Assembly: GCA_025617745.1 (NCBI GenBank)
Contig: CM046854.1
Location: 61,089,606-61,153,605 of the forward strand
Length of the DNA stretch: 64,000 nt
Direction of reading: 5' to 3'
Origin: Heliocidaris erythrogramma
Lineage: Eukaryota; Echinodermata; Echinoidea; Camarodonta; Echinometridae
The first letter of the stretch is position 1. Each line of letters opens with the position of its first letter. Positions 1-11,029 of the stretch are shown here, piece by piece. The notes below the pieces were generated by a model. The model was given only the letters and a program-made list of their open reading frames with translations, was not told where the DNA came from and did no database searches. The position numbers were made by a program, and so were the translations under genes.

Positions 1-126
1 ATTATACACACGAAGTATAGGAATGTAGCTATGTCTGAGGGTAGTGGCCTACATGGCCATTTTTTAAACGGTCATTTGAACATTGGTAGATTGTGAGACC
101 CACCGAATCGTACTGGTTTCACTCAG

Positions 127-151
127 GACGCTGCCACTTCGTGGCAGCGTC
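127..151. repeat. perfect 11-bp hairpin beside telomere-like repeats
   Basis: GACGCTGCCAC, a TTC loop, then the exact reverse complement GTGGCAGCGTC. The hairpin ends seven bases before the telomere-like repeats start. It could be the structured end of a mobile element or just a junction sequence. Confidence 0.75.
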
Positions 152-157
152 CCGGGG

Positions 158-266
158 CTAACCCTAACCCTAACCCTAACCCTAACCCTAATCCTAAACC
201 CTACCCTAACCCTAATCCTAATCCTAATCCTAAACCTAACCCTAAAACCTAATCCTAATCCTAAAA
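158..266. repeat. degenerate telomere-like (CCCTAA)n array
   Basis: About 110 bp of CCCTAA units (TTAGGG on the other strand), regular for the first ~35 bp and then drifting to AATCCT and AAACCT variants. TTAGGG is the usual metazoan telomere repeat. Non-telomeric sequence on both sides and the degeneracy suggest an interstitial tract. A short second tract lies inside the miniature element at 19935-20371. Confidence 0.85.
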
Positions 267-1744
267 CAACTTAGATTTTTTTTGAAGCGGGGACTATTTC
301 ACGATATTGCCAATGACGCAATTATCTTCCCTTTGCTGGACCACTACGTTGGATAACTTAGATCATTTAATTTACGTGCGCGAACTTAGCCTTAGGTCTC
401 GTGGTTTTTTAGACAGAAATAACCGTCTGTTATGGGGAAATCTTTAATATTTCTGACATTTCTCAACCTTCCCCATAGACAGACGGTACGACCGTGTATC
501 ACCAACAAGGTGGACGATCAGCCGACCTGAGCCTTAGGTCGCGTTGCCGTTACGTATCGAGTACGCCACTGAATATACATGTATGCTACACACACAAACA
601 CACAGAGAACCACTTCCGGTTCCGGATATGATCGTCCACACACTGCGCGATATGTGATCATTCAGTCTCTATGTACGGAGGTCTAGTCAAGACTAGTGGA
701 GCCAGACGAAGTCTCAGCGGAACAACCGACGATACAGAGAGACTGAAGCTTTTGGTCTAGTGGTTTTTATGCCCTTTTTTTTCAGTGTGTTGCGATCCGA
801 CATTGGGTTTTGAGATCGCGATATTTCCGAAATTCTTTGTCGATTAATGTTCTTGTTGAATAAAAATTTAGTCCAGAATTTTGCTTTCCGTTTGGTATAA
901 AACTTTATAAATAAATTATTGTAGAATATGAGAAATCAAGTATCGAATATCACATTTCTAATAAAAATTTGAATGTGCGCGAAATATGGTCACCCCATTC
1001 ATACTACTACTAGCCTAGTTCTGCGGAGTGAAAAAACGCTATCGTACCTACCGTATACGAAAATAAAAATTAAAAAAATATAAGATATACTTACAGGAAG
1101 GACCACTTACAGAAATGCAAAACACAAATTCACACGTATCAAAATGTGTCCTTGTGACTTGTGTTTGTCTCTACAATGCAATGCGGCGAATGCAACGGTC
1201 GACTTTCACCAAAGAGTGCTCAGTACAGTGCATGCCGAAATAAAGCACGCGTCTATGTGGTACATGTCGATCGGCGCCCAGAGAGGTATGGGGCGCCAAG
1301 TGTAGCCATAGAGAGGGGGGTAATACGGCACTGTAATTGGGTTTTTACAGACGTGTATCAATATGCAGATACGTACGTGTATGTGTATGTACTATAATTG
1401 GGTTTTTACAGACGTGTATCAATCAGATATGATTATTTACGTCTGGGACCGACCTTTAACGTCACCATCCGAAAGACGTGACTCAGTCTCGAACCTGGGT
1501 CCGCTGAATCAGTTTATAACTTCCACTGGTAGCTGGATTACAGGCGCACGGGGGGGGGGGGGGGGGGGGGGGTGATTGTTTTTTGTCTGGCAACCAGTCA
1601 GATTTGACTATTTTTGCCATATTAAATTCTGTTATTCTATCCGATGGTATATATTTTAAAATATATATATACGCTAGGAGATCTATTATACTTGGATTTA
1701 CAAGTTCAAGACAAGAGGTCTTTCTCTCATTCCTATCAGCACAG
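267..1744. other. no gene seen; unassigned sequence
   Basis: AT-rich sequence without a supportable coding region. It holds a G homopolymer at about 1550-1572 and a short direct repeat (TAATTGGGTTTTTACAGACG) near 1335 and 1396. I see no full-length element here. Confidence 0.5.
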
Positions 1745-2135
1745 GCGTAGCAAGGATTTTTCAATAGGGGGGGGGGGGGGGCACAGGGGTATCAATCCGT
1801 GTTCATGATACTAGGGATTGTGGCACCCGGGGAAAAAATGAAGTCCCCGCAAATGCTGTTTTATACACTTTATCCTACATCGGGGGCGCAATATTTAGCA
1901 GGGGTCATATGAAACATACATGATACAGTGAGCAAAGCAATTACATCTTTATTTTTTTCAAAGTTTGACCCTTTAAGCTATTTTAGAACTATATATCCCT
2001 ACTGGGATTTCGCATTTCAAACCTTCAAAAACTAGATTTCTAGTGCATTATAAACCCTGTGGAATTTGAGGTGCGCAATCCGTAAAGATTATGGGTTTTT
2101 TTCTGTCCTCCCCCTCCCCTAGATAAGCCACTGAG
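1745..2135 (+). repeat. copy of dispersed CAGTGGCG-family repeat
   Basis: Shares long blocks with 5420-5890 (inverted) and 10303-13534: 'CTTTATCCTA', 'TTTGACCCTTTAAGCTATTT', and the motif GCGAAGCGACCGAGC just beyond its end. It finishes with a terminus-like GATAAGCCACTG. The left part also carries the 'TCCGTGTTCATGAT' block seen inverted near 5916. A long G tract lies at about 1768-1781. Confidence 0.6.
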
Positions 2136-2608
2136 CGAAGCGACCGAGCAGGGGAGAGTGTGGGAGGGGCCTTGTGGGACGTTTTCGAAAATCTGTCTCT
2201 AAAACTTCCATTTTAGAGCATCCCAAAATGTTTTTTAATGAATAGAAGGAATGCACAATTGAGAATGACATGTGCGAGCGAACGAATTTTCTGCCATATT
2301 TTGGCATTGAAATTATGGCATTTCTTAATTCCTTACTTCTATAATAATTAAAGAATGTGATGGTATTTCAAGGTCAAACATAATGAGTTTGGATAATTAT
2401 TAGTTTTAAGTGAATGTATCATAATTGTTATTCATTTTATCCCAAAATATTAGGGGATGATAATACAGGCCACCCCACCTCAAATTTCTTTTGGGGGATA
2501 TATACCTCATCCCCACCCCCCACCCCCGGATCGACACCCATGGAGGCCAGACGTGAAGGATCCAACCGCATAGCCTGGATTTCATTTTAGGGGGCGGTTG
2601 TGCTCCCC
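2136..2608. other. repeat-like sequence, no gene seen
   Basis: Begins with AGCGAAGCGACCGAGC and continues with 'TTTTAGAGCATCCCAAAATG'. Both recur in the same order at 13535-13660, so this is a second copy of a dispersed repeat. No coding signal seen. Confidence 0.5.
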
Positions 2609-3262
2609 AGGGAGTGGGTGTAGAGAGGGGGAAGTTTCCCCCTTCCCGCGTTCTGAATTCTGACGTTTTAGAAACTTTGAGAGAAAGATAACGGCTTGTA
2701 GCAAAGTGTTAGGCGGAAAGTTATAGTTCGACGTCCCGACTGCTTTTCAATTACTTGGACGAAATATTGCCCTGTATGTAACAGGGGTGGGTGCAAGGAG
2801 AGGGAGTTTCCCCCCTTCCACGCGAAGCGCGAAAGTTCTTACGTTTTACAGTAAATTTGAGAGAAAGATAAAGGCTCGTAACGCTTTTTTTAGGCGGATA
2901 GTACGCCCTGGCTGCTTTTCAGTTATTTTGGGCGTAATACTGCACTGTAACAGGGATGGGTGCAGGGAGGGGGAGTTTCCCCCTTCCCGCGCGAAGCGCG
3001 AAAGCTCTGACGTTTTAGCAAATTTGAGAGAAAGAAAACGGCTAGTAGCTAGTATTTTTTTTTTTAGTTTTACTGTTTTTTAAAGTTATAGTTCAACGCC
3101 TGGACTGCTTTTCAATTATGTGGACTCAACATTTCACTGTATGTAACAGTGGGTACGGGGAGAGGAGAGTTATTTCCCCCCATCCCGCGCGAAGCGCTAA
3201 AACTTTGACGTTTTAGCAAATTTTGAGAGAAAGTTAACGGCTTGTAGGGCCTATTTAGGCCT
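2609..3262. repeat. four-copy tandem repeat, ~170-197 bp unit
   Basis: Four diverged copies start near 2609, 2781, 2952 and 3149 (last one partial). Each carries GGGTG with a purine-rich tract, TTTCCCCCTTCC, GCGCGAAGCGC, TGACGTTTTA, TTTGAGAGAAAG, a TGCTTTTCA block and a final ACTGTATGTAAC-like end. Confidence 0.8.
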
Positions 3263-4440
3263 TTTTCTCTCACTTCCCCCTATTTTTCGCTCTCTCTTTT
3301 TTTTAGTGGCTGAATAGGGGGGCCATGGCCCCCTTGTGCCCCTCCTGTCTACGCCAGTGCCTATCAGCTTAAGGGAAAGAAAGAGAAAAGGAAGAGAAAA
3401 ATGGGAAAGCAAAGGAAAGGAAGAGCTCCAGTCCCTCACCCGTACCGCAGTGCGGGGATACGTCTGTCCCGTTGATGTATAACTTCAACGTCGGTGAAGT
3501 CTTGATCTTTCCAGGGGACAAGCCCGGGGGGCGCGTTTCCGTTTTACACCGTTGCCTAGGCATTTTTTCGATTAATCGCTTCGAACGTGCTGGTTTCAAA
3601 GTCTAGGTTTCAGCTCGCTTCATGCGCTATGAGCTCGAGCTTGCTCTGCACGCGCGAAGTATGAAATCGAATGTACACACGTACTCCTACTCTGCATGTT
3701 TGCGGCGATCGGGTGTATGTGTACGTGTACTATAGGGTCTACTGCACTGGTCTACTGTCTCGGATTGTCTATATGGCGATAAAGAATAACATTAGAGTTA
3801 ATTCATGTTGCATTGCAAGGTAAAAGAATTTGAAATGTAGCTGGAAGGCAGCTAAGCTGAAACAGTGTTACCAGAAAGCGAGGGAATTAAACAGAAGGGG
3901 TGGGGGACGAGGAATATACGTATAATAATTATAGCCCAGGAGTCATACATTTAAAAGAAAATTTAGGTGTTTTACTAATATCGAGAAGATAAGAATAATA
4001 AGAATAATAATAATTGATTTGAAGAAATATAGTTATATTTGCTACAACTATAACTATAACTATAACTGCGTATCTAGCTGTAACTCTTTGTGCGCCAATT
4101 AGCTAGAGAAGAGGAAGCCTCATCAGCATGAAAGAAAAAAACAACAAAGAAGACGGCCCTTTCACGCTTCCTTCTGTTTTGCTTTTCCTTTCATCCCCCT
4201 TGTCTGTCTTATATATTTTTTTGCTTTTATCGTTCCTTATATATTTCTTTTAGCTCGTTTGCGCACAAGATGAAGTGTAGCTACTGTACAGTTACTGTAA
4301 TGCATATCTTTGCTGTCTGTGCAGATGCTGTGCATGCTAGACCTCACTGGGGGCGCTGACGACTTAGACTCTTTCACCAGCGCACTTCTTGGATTTTTTC
4401 GCGAAAATGCCTAGGCAACGGTGTAAAACGGAAATGCGCG
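3263..4440. other. intergenic, dispersed repeat pieces
   Basis: No coding signal. 3490-3570 is an inverted copy of the sequence at about 4398-4445 (shared TGCCTAGGCAACGGTGTAAA on opposite strands), so one dispersed family flanks this stretch on both sides. A short ACTATA tandem lies near 4045. Confidence 0.5.
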
Positions 4441-5033
4441 CCCGGGGGGGGGGGGGGGGCACTCAGATATATGGGTGTACACATGGGCTTTCAAAATACC
4501 CCCTAAACAGGTTTTATACTTGGATGAAAAAAGACCCCTAAACGAGGATATTTGCGCGGTTTCATCATCCAACCCCCCTAAACAGGTTTGACTTAATAGT
4601 GCAAGCGAGCGCGCGCTATAACTTATAAGCAACAACATGCACATTTCAGAGGGGGAACCATTTCAGTGCACTATGGCTGCGTCGGTAGAACTCTCCGCTC
4701 CCGATTCTCCTCTCTTTTTTGCATCCATCTGCATGCACTGCCGCGCGCCACTCCCTGATCTGAAATCGGGCTGTAAATCCCCGTGAAAATCCCTGAAAAT
4801 ATCAGAAAATGTCCCATTTACATATTGGTGCCAAAGTGAAAAATATACCCCCTAAACGCGTTCGGCCAGATTAGTCAAAAGCACCACTTTTTGTTGAAAA
4901 TCAGTGTTTTTGGACCCCTTAACGCGTAACGCGCGTTACGCGTTCCACCTGAAAAAAATACCCTTTTTACGCGTTTTCTTGGACGCGTATGTGTACACCC
5001 ATATAATAGTGCCCCCCGGGGGGGGGGGGGGGG
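4441..5033. mobile_element. inverted-repeat miniature element with CCCCTAAAC motifs
   Basis: The left end reads G-tract, GCACTCAG, then ATATGGGTGTACACAT; the right end has the reverse complement ATGTGTACACCCATATAATAGTGC followed by a C/G tract. Inside, CCCCTAAAC is repeated before CAGG, GAGG and GCGT, and a perfect 24-bp palindrome lies at 4921. No coding potential. I could not define the target duplication because the termini are homopolymers. Confidence 0.65.
4921..4944. repeat. perfect 24-bp CpG-rich palindrome
   Basis: AACGCGTAACGC followed directly by its exact reverse complement GCGTTACGCGTT, with no spacer. It contains two ACGCGT hexamers and a central GCGC, inside the miniature element at 4441-5033. 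Confidence 0.9.
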
Positions 5034-5419
5034 CAAGACGCCTTTAATCCTACCTACGTGGGGAAGACAAGCCCTTGCAGGGTGGAGCTTTAGATGAGAA
5101 AATGTAGAAAGGTGGTTAGAACAGAAAAAAAAAAGAAAATGAGAGTGTACAATATTTTATCTATATTATATACACAAAATTTTAGGTATTGCTATGGTAA
5201 GGCAAAAAAAAAGAGGACCATACTACTGGCAGTGAGTGATAATCGATATCGTGCAGCGTACCATATATACACATAATTGTACAATTACATAATTCACCTA
5301 TAATATATACATGTGCATGAATACATTTCCTTCCTGAACCCACCCCTGTTACATACAATGCTGTATTGCGTCCAAATAACTGTAAAGCAGTCCTGACCTC
5401 GAAATACCTTTTCCCCTAA

Positions 5420-5886
5420 AAAGGGTTCAAAATTTGAAAAAATAAAGATGTAATTGATTTGCTCGATATATCATGTATGTGTCATATATATGACTCCTGC
5501 TAAATATAGCGCCCCCGATGTAGGATAAATAAAGTGTATAAAACAGCATTTGCAAAGGTTCAACTTTTGAAAGAAATCCCAGCTTCAGGTACCCTTGCTG
5601 AATTTCTTGACTCTTTCTCAAGGTTTTCGTTAGTTCTGCTCCCGATTGTAGAAGTGAGTGAATAGAAAACCGCTTATCAATGCGTAAAATTCGACCTTCT
5701 CTACCGCTCAATTGCAAAATTTCCTGGGTAAAATGCACAAGAAATTGCGTTTTTCTTTAGGGTTAAAAATTGAAAAAATCACCGCTCGGTCGCTTTGCTC
5801 CCTCGCTGACGTAGATAGGTTTGGGTACTCGGGGGGGGGGGGTTCAATTTTTTCCCCGGGTGCCATAATCCCTAGATACGCCACTG
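5420..5886 (-). repeat. inverted copy of dispersed CAGTGGCG-family repeat
   Basis: Read on the minus strand it begins CAGTGGCGTATCTAGG at 5886, passes a G tract, GCGAGGGAGCAAAGCGACCGAGCG and a CATTTTACCCAGGAAATTTT block, and matches 10303-10800. The far end is not clear. No gene. Confidence 0.65.
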
Positions 5887-6039
5887 GCATCGCTCTCATG
5901 GCGGTCAGCCCCCCGATCATGAACACGGATCGACACCCCTGTCCCCCCCCCCTATTGAAAAATCCTGGCTACGCCTGTGAGCACAACTCAATCTTATTTA
6001 ATTGTTGAACAGGTGTCTTTAATCATATGAAAATTACAC

Positions 6040-6196
6040 CAAGGCCGTACGCAGAATTTTTCTTGGGGGGGGGCAAGATCGCTTTCAAAGGAACCCATAA
6101 CTTGAAGTCTAAAACCCGATTAAAAAAAAGTATGATTTTAAAAATTTCTGGGGGGGAGCAACTGCCCCCCCCCCCCCCCCGCTGCGTACGGCCTTG
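6040..6196. mobile_element. 157-bp hAT-type MITE with 8-bp target duplication
   Basis: Termini are CAAGGCCGTACGCAG and CTGCGTACGGCCTTG, an exact 15-bp inverted repeat. Both flanks carry AATTACAC (6032-6039 and 6197-6204). An 8-bp duplication and CA...TG ends fit the hAT superfamily. The interior is non-coding with G and C tracts. Confidence 0.88.
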
Positions 6197-6204
6197 AATT
6201 ACAC

Positions 6205-6613
6205 ATAAACAAGTAAAACAGTGAATGTTATTAATAGTGGGTAAGTATCTTAAAGAACATTCATTTCAAACTACACAACAAGATGTATGAAATTAGTTGC
6301 AGTACCAAACAATTAAGACAATTGGAGATCTATATATTATGACAGCGTGTCTTATAAAAATCTGTATCAGATGTAAATGAGTGTTGCATAAACTAGAAAT
6401 AAAAAATATTATGACAACGGCTTGAATCATCTTGGATTATTTGTGTCTTGGTGATTTAGACATGTATAGATCTATAGGGCTTATGCAAGGGTTGGTCTGA
6501 AAAAATGACTTGATGTTTTTTGGTCTGAAAATAATTATAACTCCCTAATGTTTCAAATTTTGATGCTTTTTGCAAAACTTAATTTTAAAATTTTGAGATG
6601 ATATTGTGACAGA

Positions 6614-6646
<33 letters not shown>

Positions 6647-7680
6647 AACCCCCCCCCCCCCCCCCTTGGGCTGCCAAGTAAAAATTTAATGTGCAGAGAA
6701 AAACGCCATCATAATATGTCCAGACCCACTCAGTACGTTCCTATATCACAGGACTGCTTTTTATGGTCTCCATTACGTTAGTAGATGCCAGGAAAACATC
6801 ACTTACAGGGGTTCAAAATAGCGACTTTTCGAGGAGCTGGCGAGACCAACAAAATACGGGTCTACCTTTTCCAAAAGTTGGGTCAAACCACCCCCTTGGA
6901 GAAAGCTAGATATATAGGATCCGCCCCTGTAAAAATAGGTACGTTCGCACGTCCGTACCGTACCGTCGCGTCCTCGTTAATTATTCATGCGCTCTGAGTA
7001 CATGGACCGCAGATCAGACGGCATGGACAAAGACTTTAAATAGTATCAAGACAGATTACTCTGACCTACTTCCGTAGTACATTTTGGAGGCGTAAATTGC
7101 TGTGTTAAAGACCTCAGCCTGACCCAAAACAACCATATATTGACGTATAGCTTAGTAAACAAAGAATATAATTACCCTGGGTATTCATAAATTTTCGTCT
7201 CCGTTTATCCATAAAAAATAAAAAAGATATTTTTTTTTTGGTCCGCCCCCTCCCTATTGCGTAACAACAGAGGAAACTGCAGGGGGTCGCTAGACGTGTG
7301 ACGACATGTTATGTATACAGCTCCGAGTGCGTCTACACGATATGTCGTCATCAAATTTTCACCCCCGCAAAGTAGCGTTCCTCAGAGACGGGGCCCTCGT
7401 CAGAAAAACCACCGGGGCTCAACATTCGGGACGCTGTTACTCATTCCACAGGAAACGGAATCTCATGAAGTTGGTTTCAATTTGTTCAGAAAATATATAG
7501 CTCCCCGTGGATGAATAAAGGGTATATTTCAAAATTCGGTCAGGCTGAGGTCTTTAAAACAGACTCTGAAAAATACGTTCGCCATAGGTATAACACGTGA
7601 AAAGATGTCTTATTTTTTCTTGATATTTCATATCTTACTCTATCTTTTCCAAGTCTGATTTTTGCACGAGAAAAAGGATG
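6205..7680. other. no gene seen; one microsatellite
   Basis: AT-rich sequence, with a (GT)n tract at about 6616-6644 followed by a C homopolymer. Short open frames here have no recognisable protein character. Confidence 0.5.
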
Positions 7681-8512
7681 GATAGCAGGGGCGGATCCAG
7701 GATTTCCCATTAGGGGTGGGGGGGGGGGGGGGGGGCCGGAAATTTGAAAATTGCAAAGTTCAATCACCAATTACATCAACTCATTACATAGGAGTACCGT
7801 ACCTGTATCTGAGCGCGGGCTCAATTTCGAACTCGACGTGACAGGTGTCTCTTGTACAAATTAATATACGTATTTCCGCGAAGACTGACGTCACTTGCCC
7901 AATCAATTTGTGGATTCTACATCTGGCGAGCGAGCGAAGCAAGCGAGCAAATTTTTGGCACTTTAATTTTACAGCCTTTAGAGGAAATATTATTACAGAA
8001 ATATTCGAGATAAGGTATTTACATCTGATATTCGGGCAGTTCGCTCTGCTGCCCGAACATCGGGTGACTTTGTTTGTTTGTTTATTCATTGGAACATACA
8101 AGTCATTTATATACATTTGAATTCTGAATGTGAGTATATTGACAATTGATATTTAATCCAAAAAAAATTAGAACACAGGAGACCGTCGTCATGAGCGAAT
8201 TGCCTGATATCGACGAATTTTGCACTGTCATCCGACTCACCTTTATAGATGCCTGAAAGACATCTTTCGATGATGGCGCTGGGCCAGCGCTACAGGGTGG
8301 TGGTGGGGGGCAAGGGGCGGTTGCCCCCTATGACTATATGTATATAGGTTCTATTTTATGTTAATAAGTCATGTATAATTCGTTGGAATGACCCAGTTGT
8401 GGGTCGGTCAATGGAGGTGCACACAAGCTGTGATTTTTATTATCAGGTTATTCATCAATTGTATATTGTTTTGAACTACTTTGGTTATATTTTTTGTATT
8501 ATCATCATCATT

Positions 8513-8544
<32 letters not shown>

Positions 8545-8642
8545 TGTCATTATTTGTTCATTTAAAACATGAATAATCTCACACACATTGACTCATGTAC
8601 AAGGGTTGAAAATTTCACAAAATCTGGAAGCTACCTTGAAAA
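7681..8642. other. no gene seen; repeat end and ATC microsatellite
   Basis: 7687-7740 looks like one terminus of a GGGGCGGATCCAGG-type element with a long G tract; I did not find its partner. GCGAGCGAAGCAAGCGAGC at about 7927 is related to the GCGAAGCGACCGAGC motif of the dispersed family. An (ATC)n tract lies at about 8500-8545. Confidence 0.45.
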
Positions 8643-10168
8643 AGGCTTGACTCGAATGGGTGGGGTGCGGGAGCGGGATGGGAGCGGGAACGGGCACATC
8701 CTTTCGAGACAAGCCCCCCCCCCCCCGGTTATCTCGAATGGACGCGTTCCCAGCGAGAAGTTCAATGAACGCGCCACTTCGAGACAACCGGGGGGGCTTT
8801 CCTCGAATGAGTGTGTTGAGTAGACTTTTGTAATAGACGTTTTAGAATTTTTTTGAAAAATGTACTCTTGCTGGTTTTTTCGTTTTTCTTTTGTCTAAGA
8901 TGTAGAAAATATAACCGGCAGTGGCGGCACCAGGATTTTTAAAGTGGGGTGGGGGGCAAATGGGGGGCAAAAGAAATTGTTGGGGGCAAGGGCGGACAAA
9001 CAAAATTTTCCACCCTTTTATTTTTTTCACTCCGAAAATTATTGGGGGCAACTGGGGGGCAAAGCTTCTGACTGGGGGGCAAATGCCCCCCCCCCCCATG
9101 CCCCCGGTGCCGTCACTGACAACCGGGGGTTGTCAAATGAATGTATGAGGTTGCATGAATTCATAATGGAATGTTCATTTAAAATTCAAAGGTCTGGTCG
9201 GGCAGACAGTCCAGAATAGAATGTTAATTCACTGCGGCGTATTTTTTTACGGGGGGGGGGGGGGAGCCACAAGATGGCCATGCCCCACCCCTTATTGGTG
9301 GGTGAGTAAGAAAATAGGAAGATGAATGAGGAAGATGAAAAAATATTCCCGGGAAAATGTAAATAGGGGTCAATTTTCGCAGACTCTGGTGGTTTCCTCC
9401 CCGGGGATAGGTGGGGGGGGGGGGGTTAATTTCCTAAATTGCCTGGATAGGGGGTCCAATATCTCAGAAAATTCCCCGGGATAGGGGGTAAAACAAATTC
9501 CAACTTCTCCGGGGGTCACTTTTGAAAAGGAGTTACGAGCATAGGCCTACCCCTTGTATGGGGAGTTGGGGGCCGGGTACAAACGACCTTTTGATATGAG
9601 TTTTGACTTTTGATAGTGGGTATTGATAAAATGATAGTGGCATTAAAAGGTGTTTCTAACTTTGGAAAGATGATAAACACACCTTGGCTTATGTCAGCAC
9701 ATGTCTGTAACACAATTTCACAAGGTCACGCCAAAAAAATAAAAATAAATTAACAATCCTAGCTACGCCACTTGCCCTTTCTTCCCCGTGTGTTTTAATG
9801 CATAATTATTCAATTCTCCTATTTATTTTGCACAAATAATGATTTCCTTGTCCAAAGCATTTTTAGATACCGTTTTTTTTATATTTTCTACATCTTAGAC
9901 AAAAGAAAAACGAAAAAACCCAGCAAGAGTACATTTTTCAAAAAAAATTCTAAAACGTCTGTTACAAAAGTCTACTCAACACACCCATTCGAGGAAAGCC
10001 CCCCCGGTTGTCTCGAAGTGGCGCGTTCATTGAACTTCTCGCTGGGAACGCGTCCATTCGAGATAACCGGGGGGGCTTGTCTCGAAAGGGTGTGCCCGTT
10101 CCCGCTCCCATCCCGCTCCCATCCCGCTCCCATCCCGCTCCCGCACCCCACCCATTCGAGACAAGCCC
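8643..10168. mobile_element. foldback element: ~270-290 bp inverted arms
   Basis: The left arm (8643-8913) recurs in reverse complement at 9880-10168. Both arms hold TCGAATGGGTGGGGTGCGGG, GTTCCCAGCGAGAAGTTCAA, AGACTTTTGTAA and TTCTTTTGTCTAAGATGTAG. The right arm has an expanded 12-bp tandem (CCCGCTCCCAT-type, about 10098-10145) that is shorter on the left. The spacer holds a nested element (8919-9118). No gene in the spacer. Confidence 0.85.
8919..9118. mobile_element. 200-bp hAT-like MITE nested in the foldback
   Basis: Ends CAGTGGCGGCACC and GGTGCCGTCACTG (one mismatch). Flanks ATAACCGG (8911-8918) and ACAACCGG (9119-9126) form an 8-bp duplication with one mismatch. It sits directly against the inner end of the foldback's left arm. 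Confidence 0.7.
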
Positions 10169-11029
10169 TTGAAAAATAATCTTGAATTTAATTAAACTGA
10201 TTTTATTATAGATTAAATCACCTCCAACCAGGGGTGTCGTTCCGTGTTCATGATTTGGGGGGGGGGGGGGGGGGGGTGACCGGCCGGCGAGGGAAGTGAA
10301 TTCAGTGGCGTATCTAGGCATTATGGGGCCCGGGGCAAACAATGAAATTACCCCCCCCCCCCCCCCCCCCTCAGAGTGTCTAAACTTACCTACGTTATTG
10401 TACAAGCGAGGGAGCAAAGCGACCGAGCGAAAAAATGTTATAACCGTAAACAACGCAATTTCTTGTGCATTTTACCCAGGAAATTTTGCAATTGACCACC
10501 GCAAATGAGCGGTAGTGAAGCTCAAATTGTATACATTGATAAACGGTTTTCTGTTCACTCAATTCTATATCGGGAGCAAAAGTAACAAAAACCCTAGCCT
10601 ATAGGCTTGAGAAAGAGTCGAAAAATTAGCAAGGCTACGTGAAGTTGAGATTCCTTTCAAAAGTTGAACCTTTGCAAATGCTGTTTTATACACTTTATCC
10701 TATATTGGGGACGACAAATATAGCAGGAGTCATATGAAACTTACTTAGCGAGCAAAGCAATTACATCTTTATTTTTTCAAATTCTGAACCCTTTAAGCTA
10801 TTTAAGAACTATATACTGGGCAGTGGCGTATCTAGGGATTATGGGGCCCGGGGCAAACAATTAAGTTGCGCCCCAACCCCCGAGTCCCCAAAGTTATTGA
10901 AGTAATTATAGAAGTGAGGGAGCAAGGCGACCGAGCGTCAATTTTTCCATTTTTAACCCCAAAAACGTAATTCCCTGTGCATTTTTACTGACAGGAAATT
11001 TTGCAATTGACTACTGCTATTAAGCAATC

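Noticed and set aside
83-274. Plus-strand frame over the telomere-like repeats
   Set aside because: Its Leu-Thr repeats are a translation of CCCTAA units.
1483-1764. 93-residue minus-strand frame with poly-Pro
   Set aside because: Created by a G homopolymer; no protein character elsewhere.
9962-10453. 163-residue minus-strand frame
   Set aside because: Spans a repeat arm, a G tract and an element end; composition is Gly/Pro homopolymer and 12-bp tandem.
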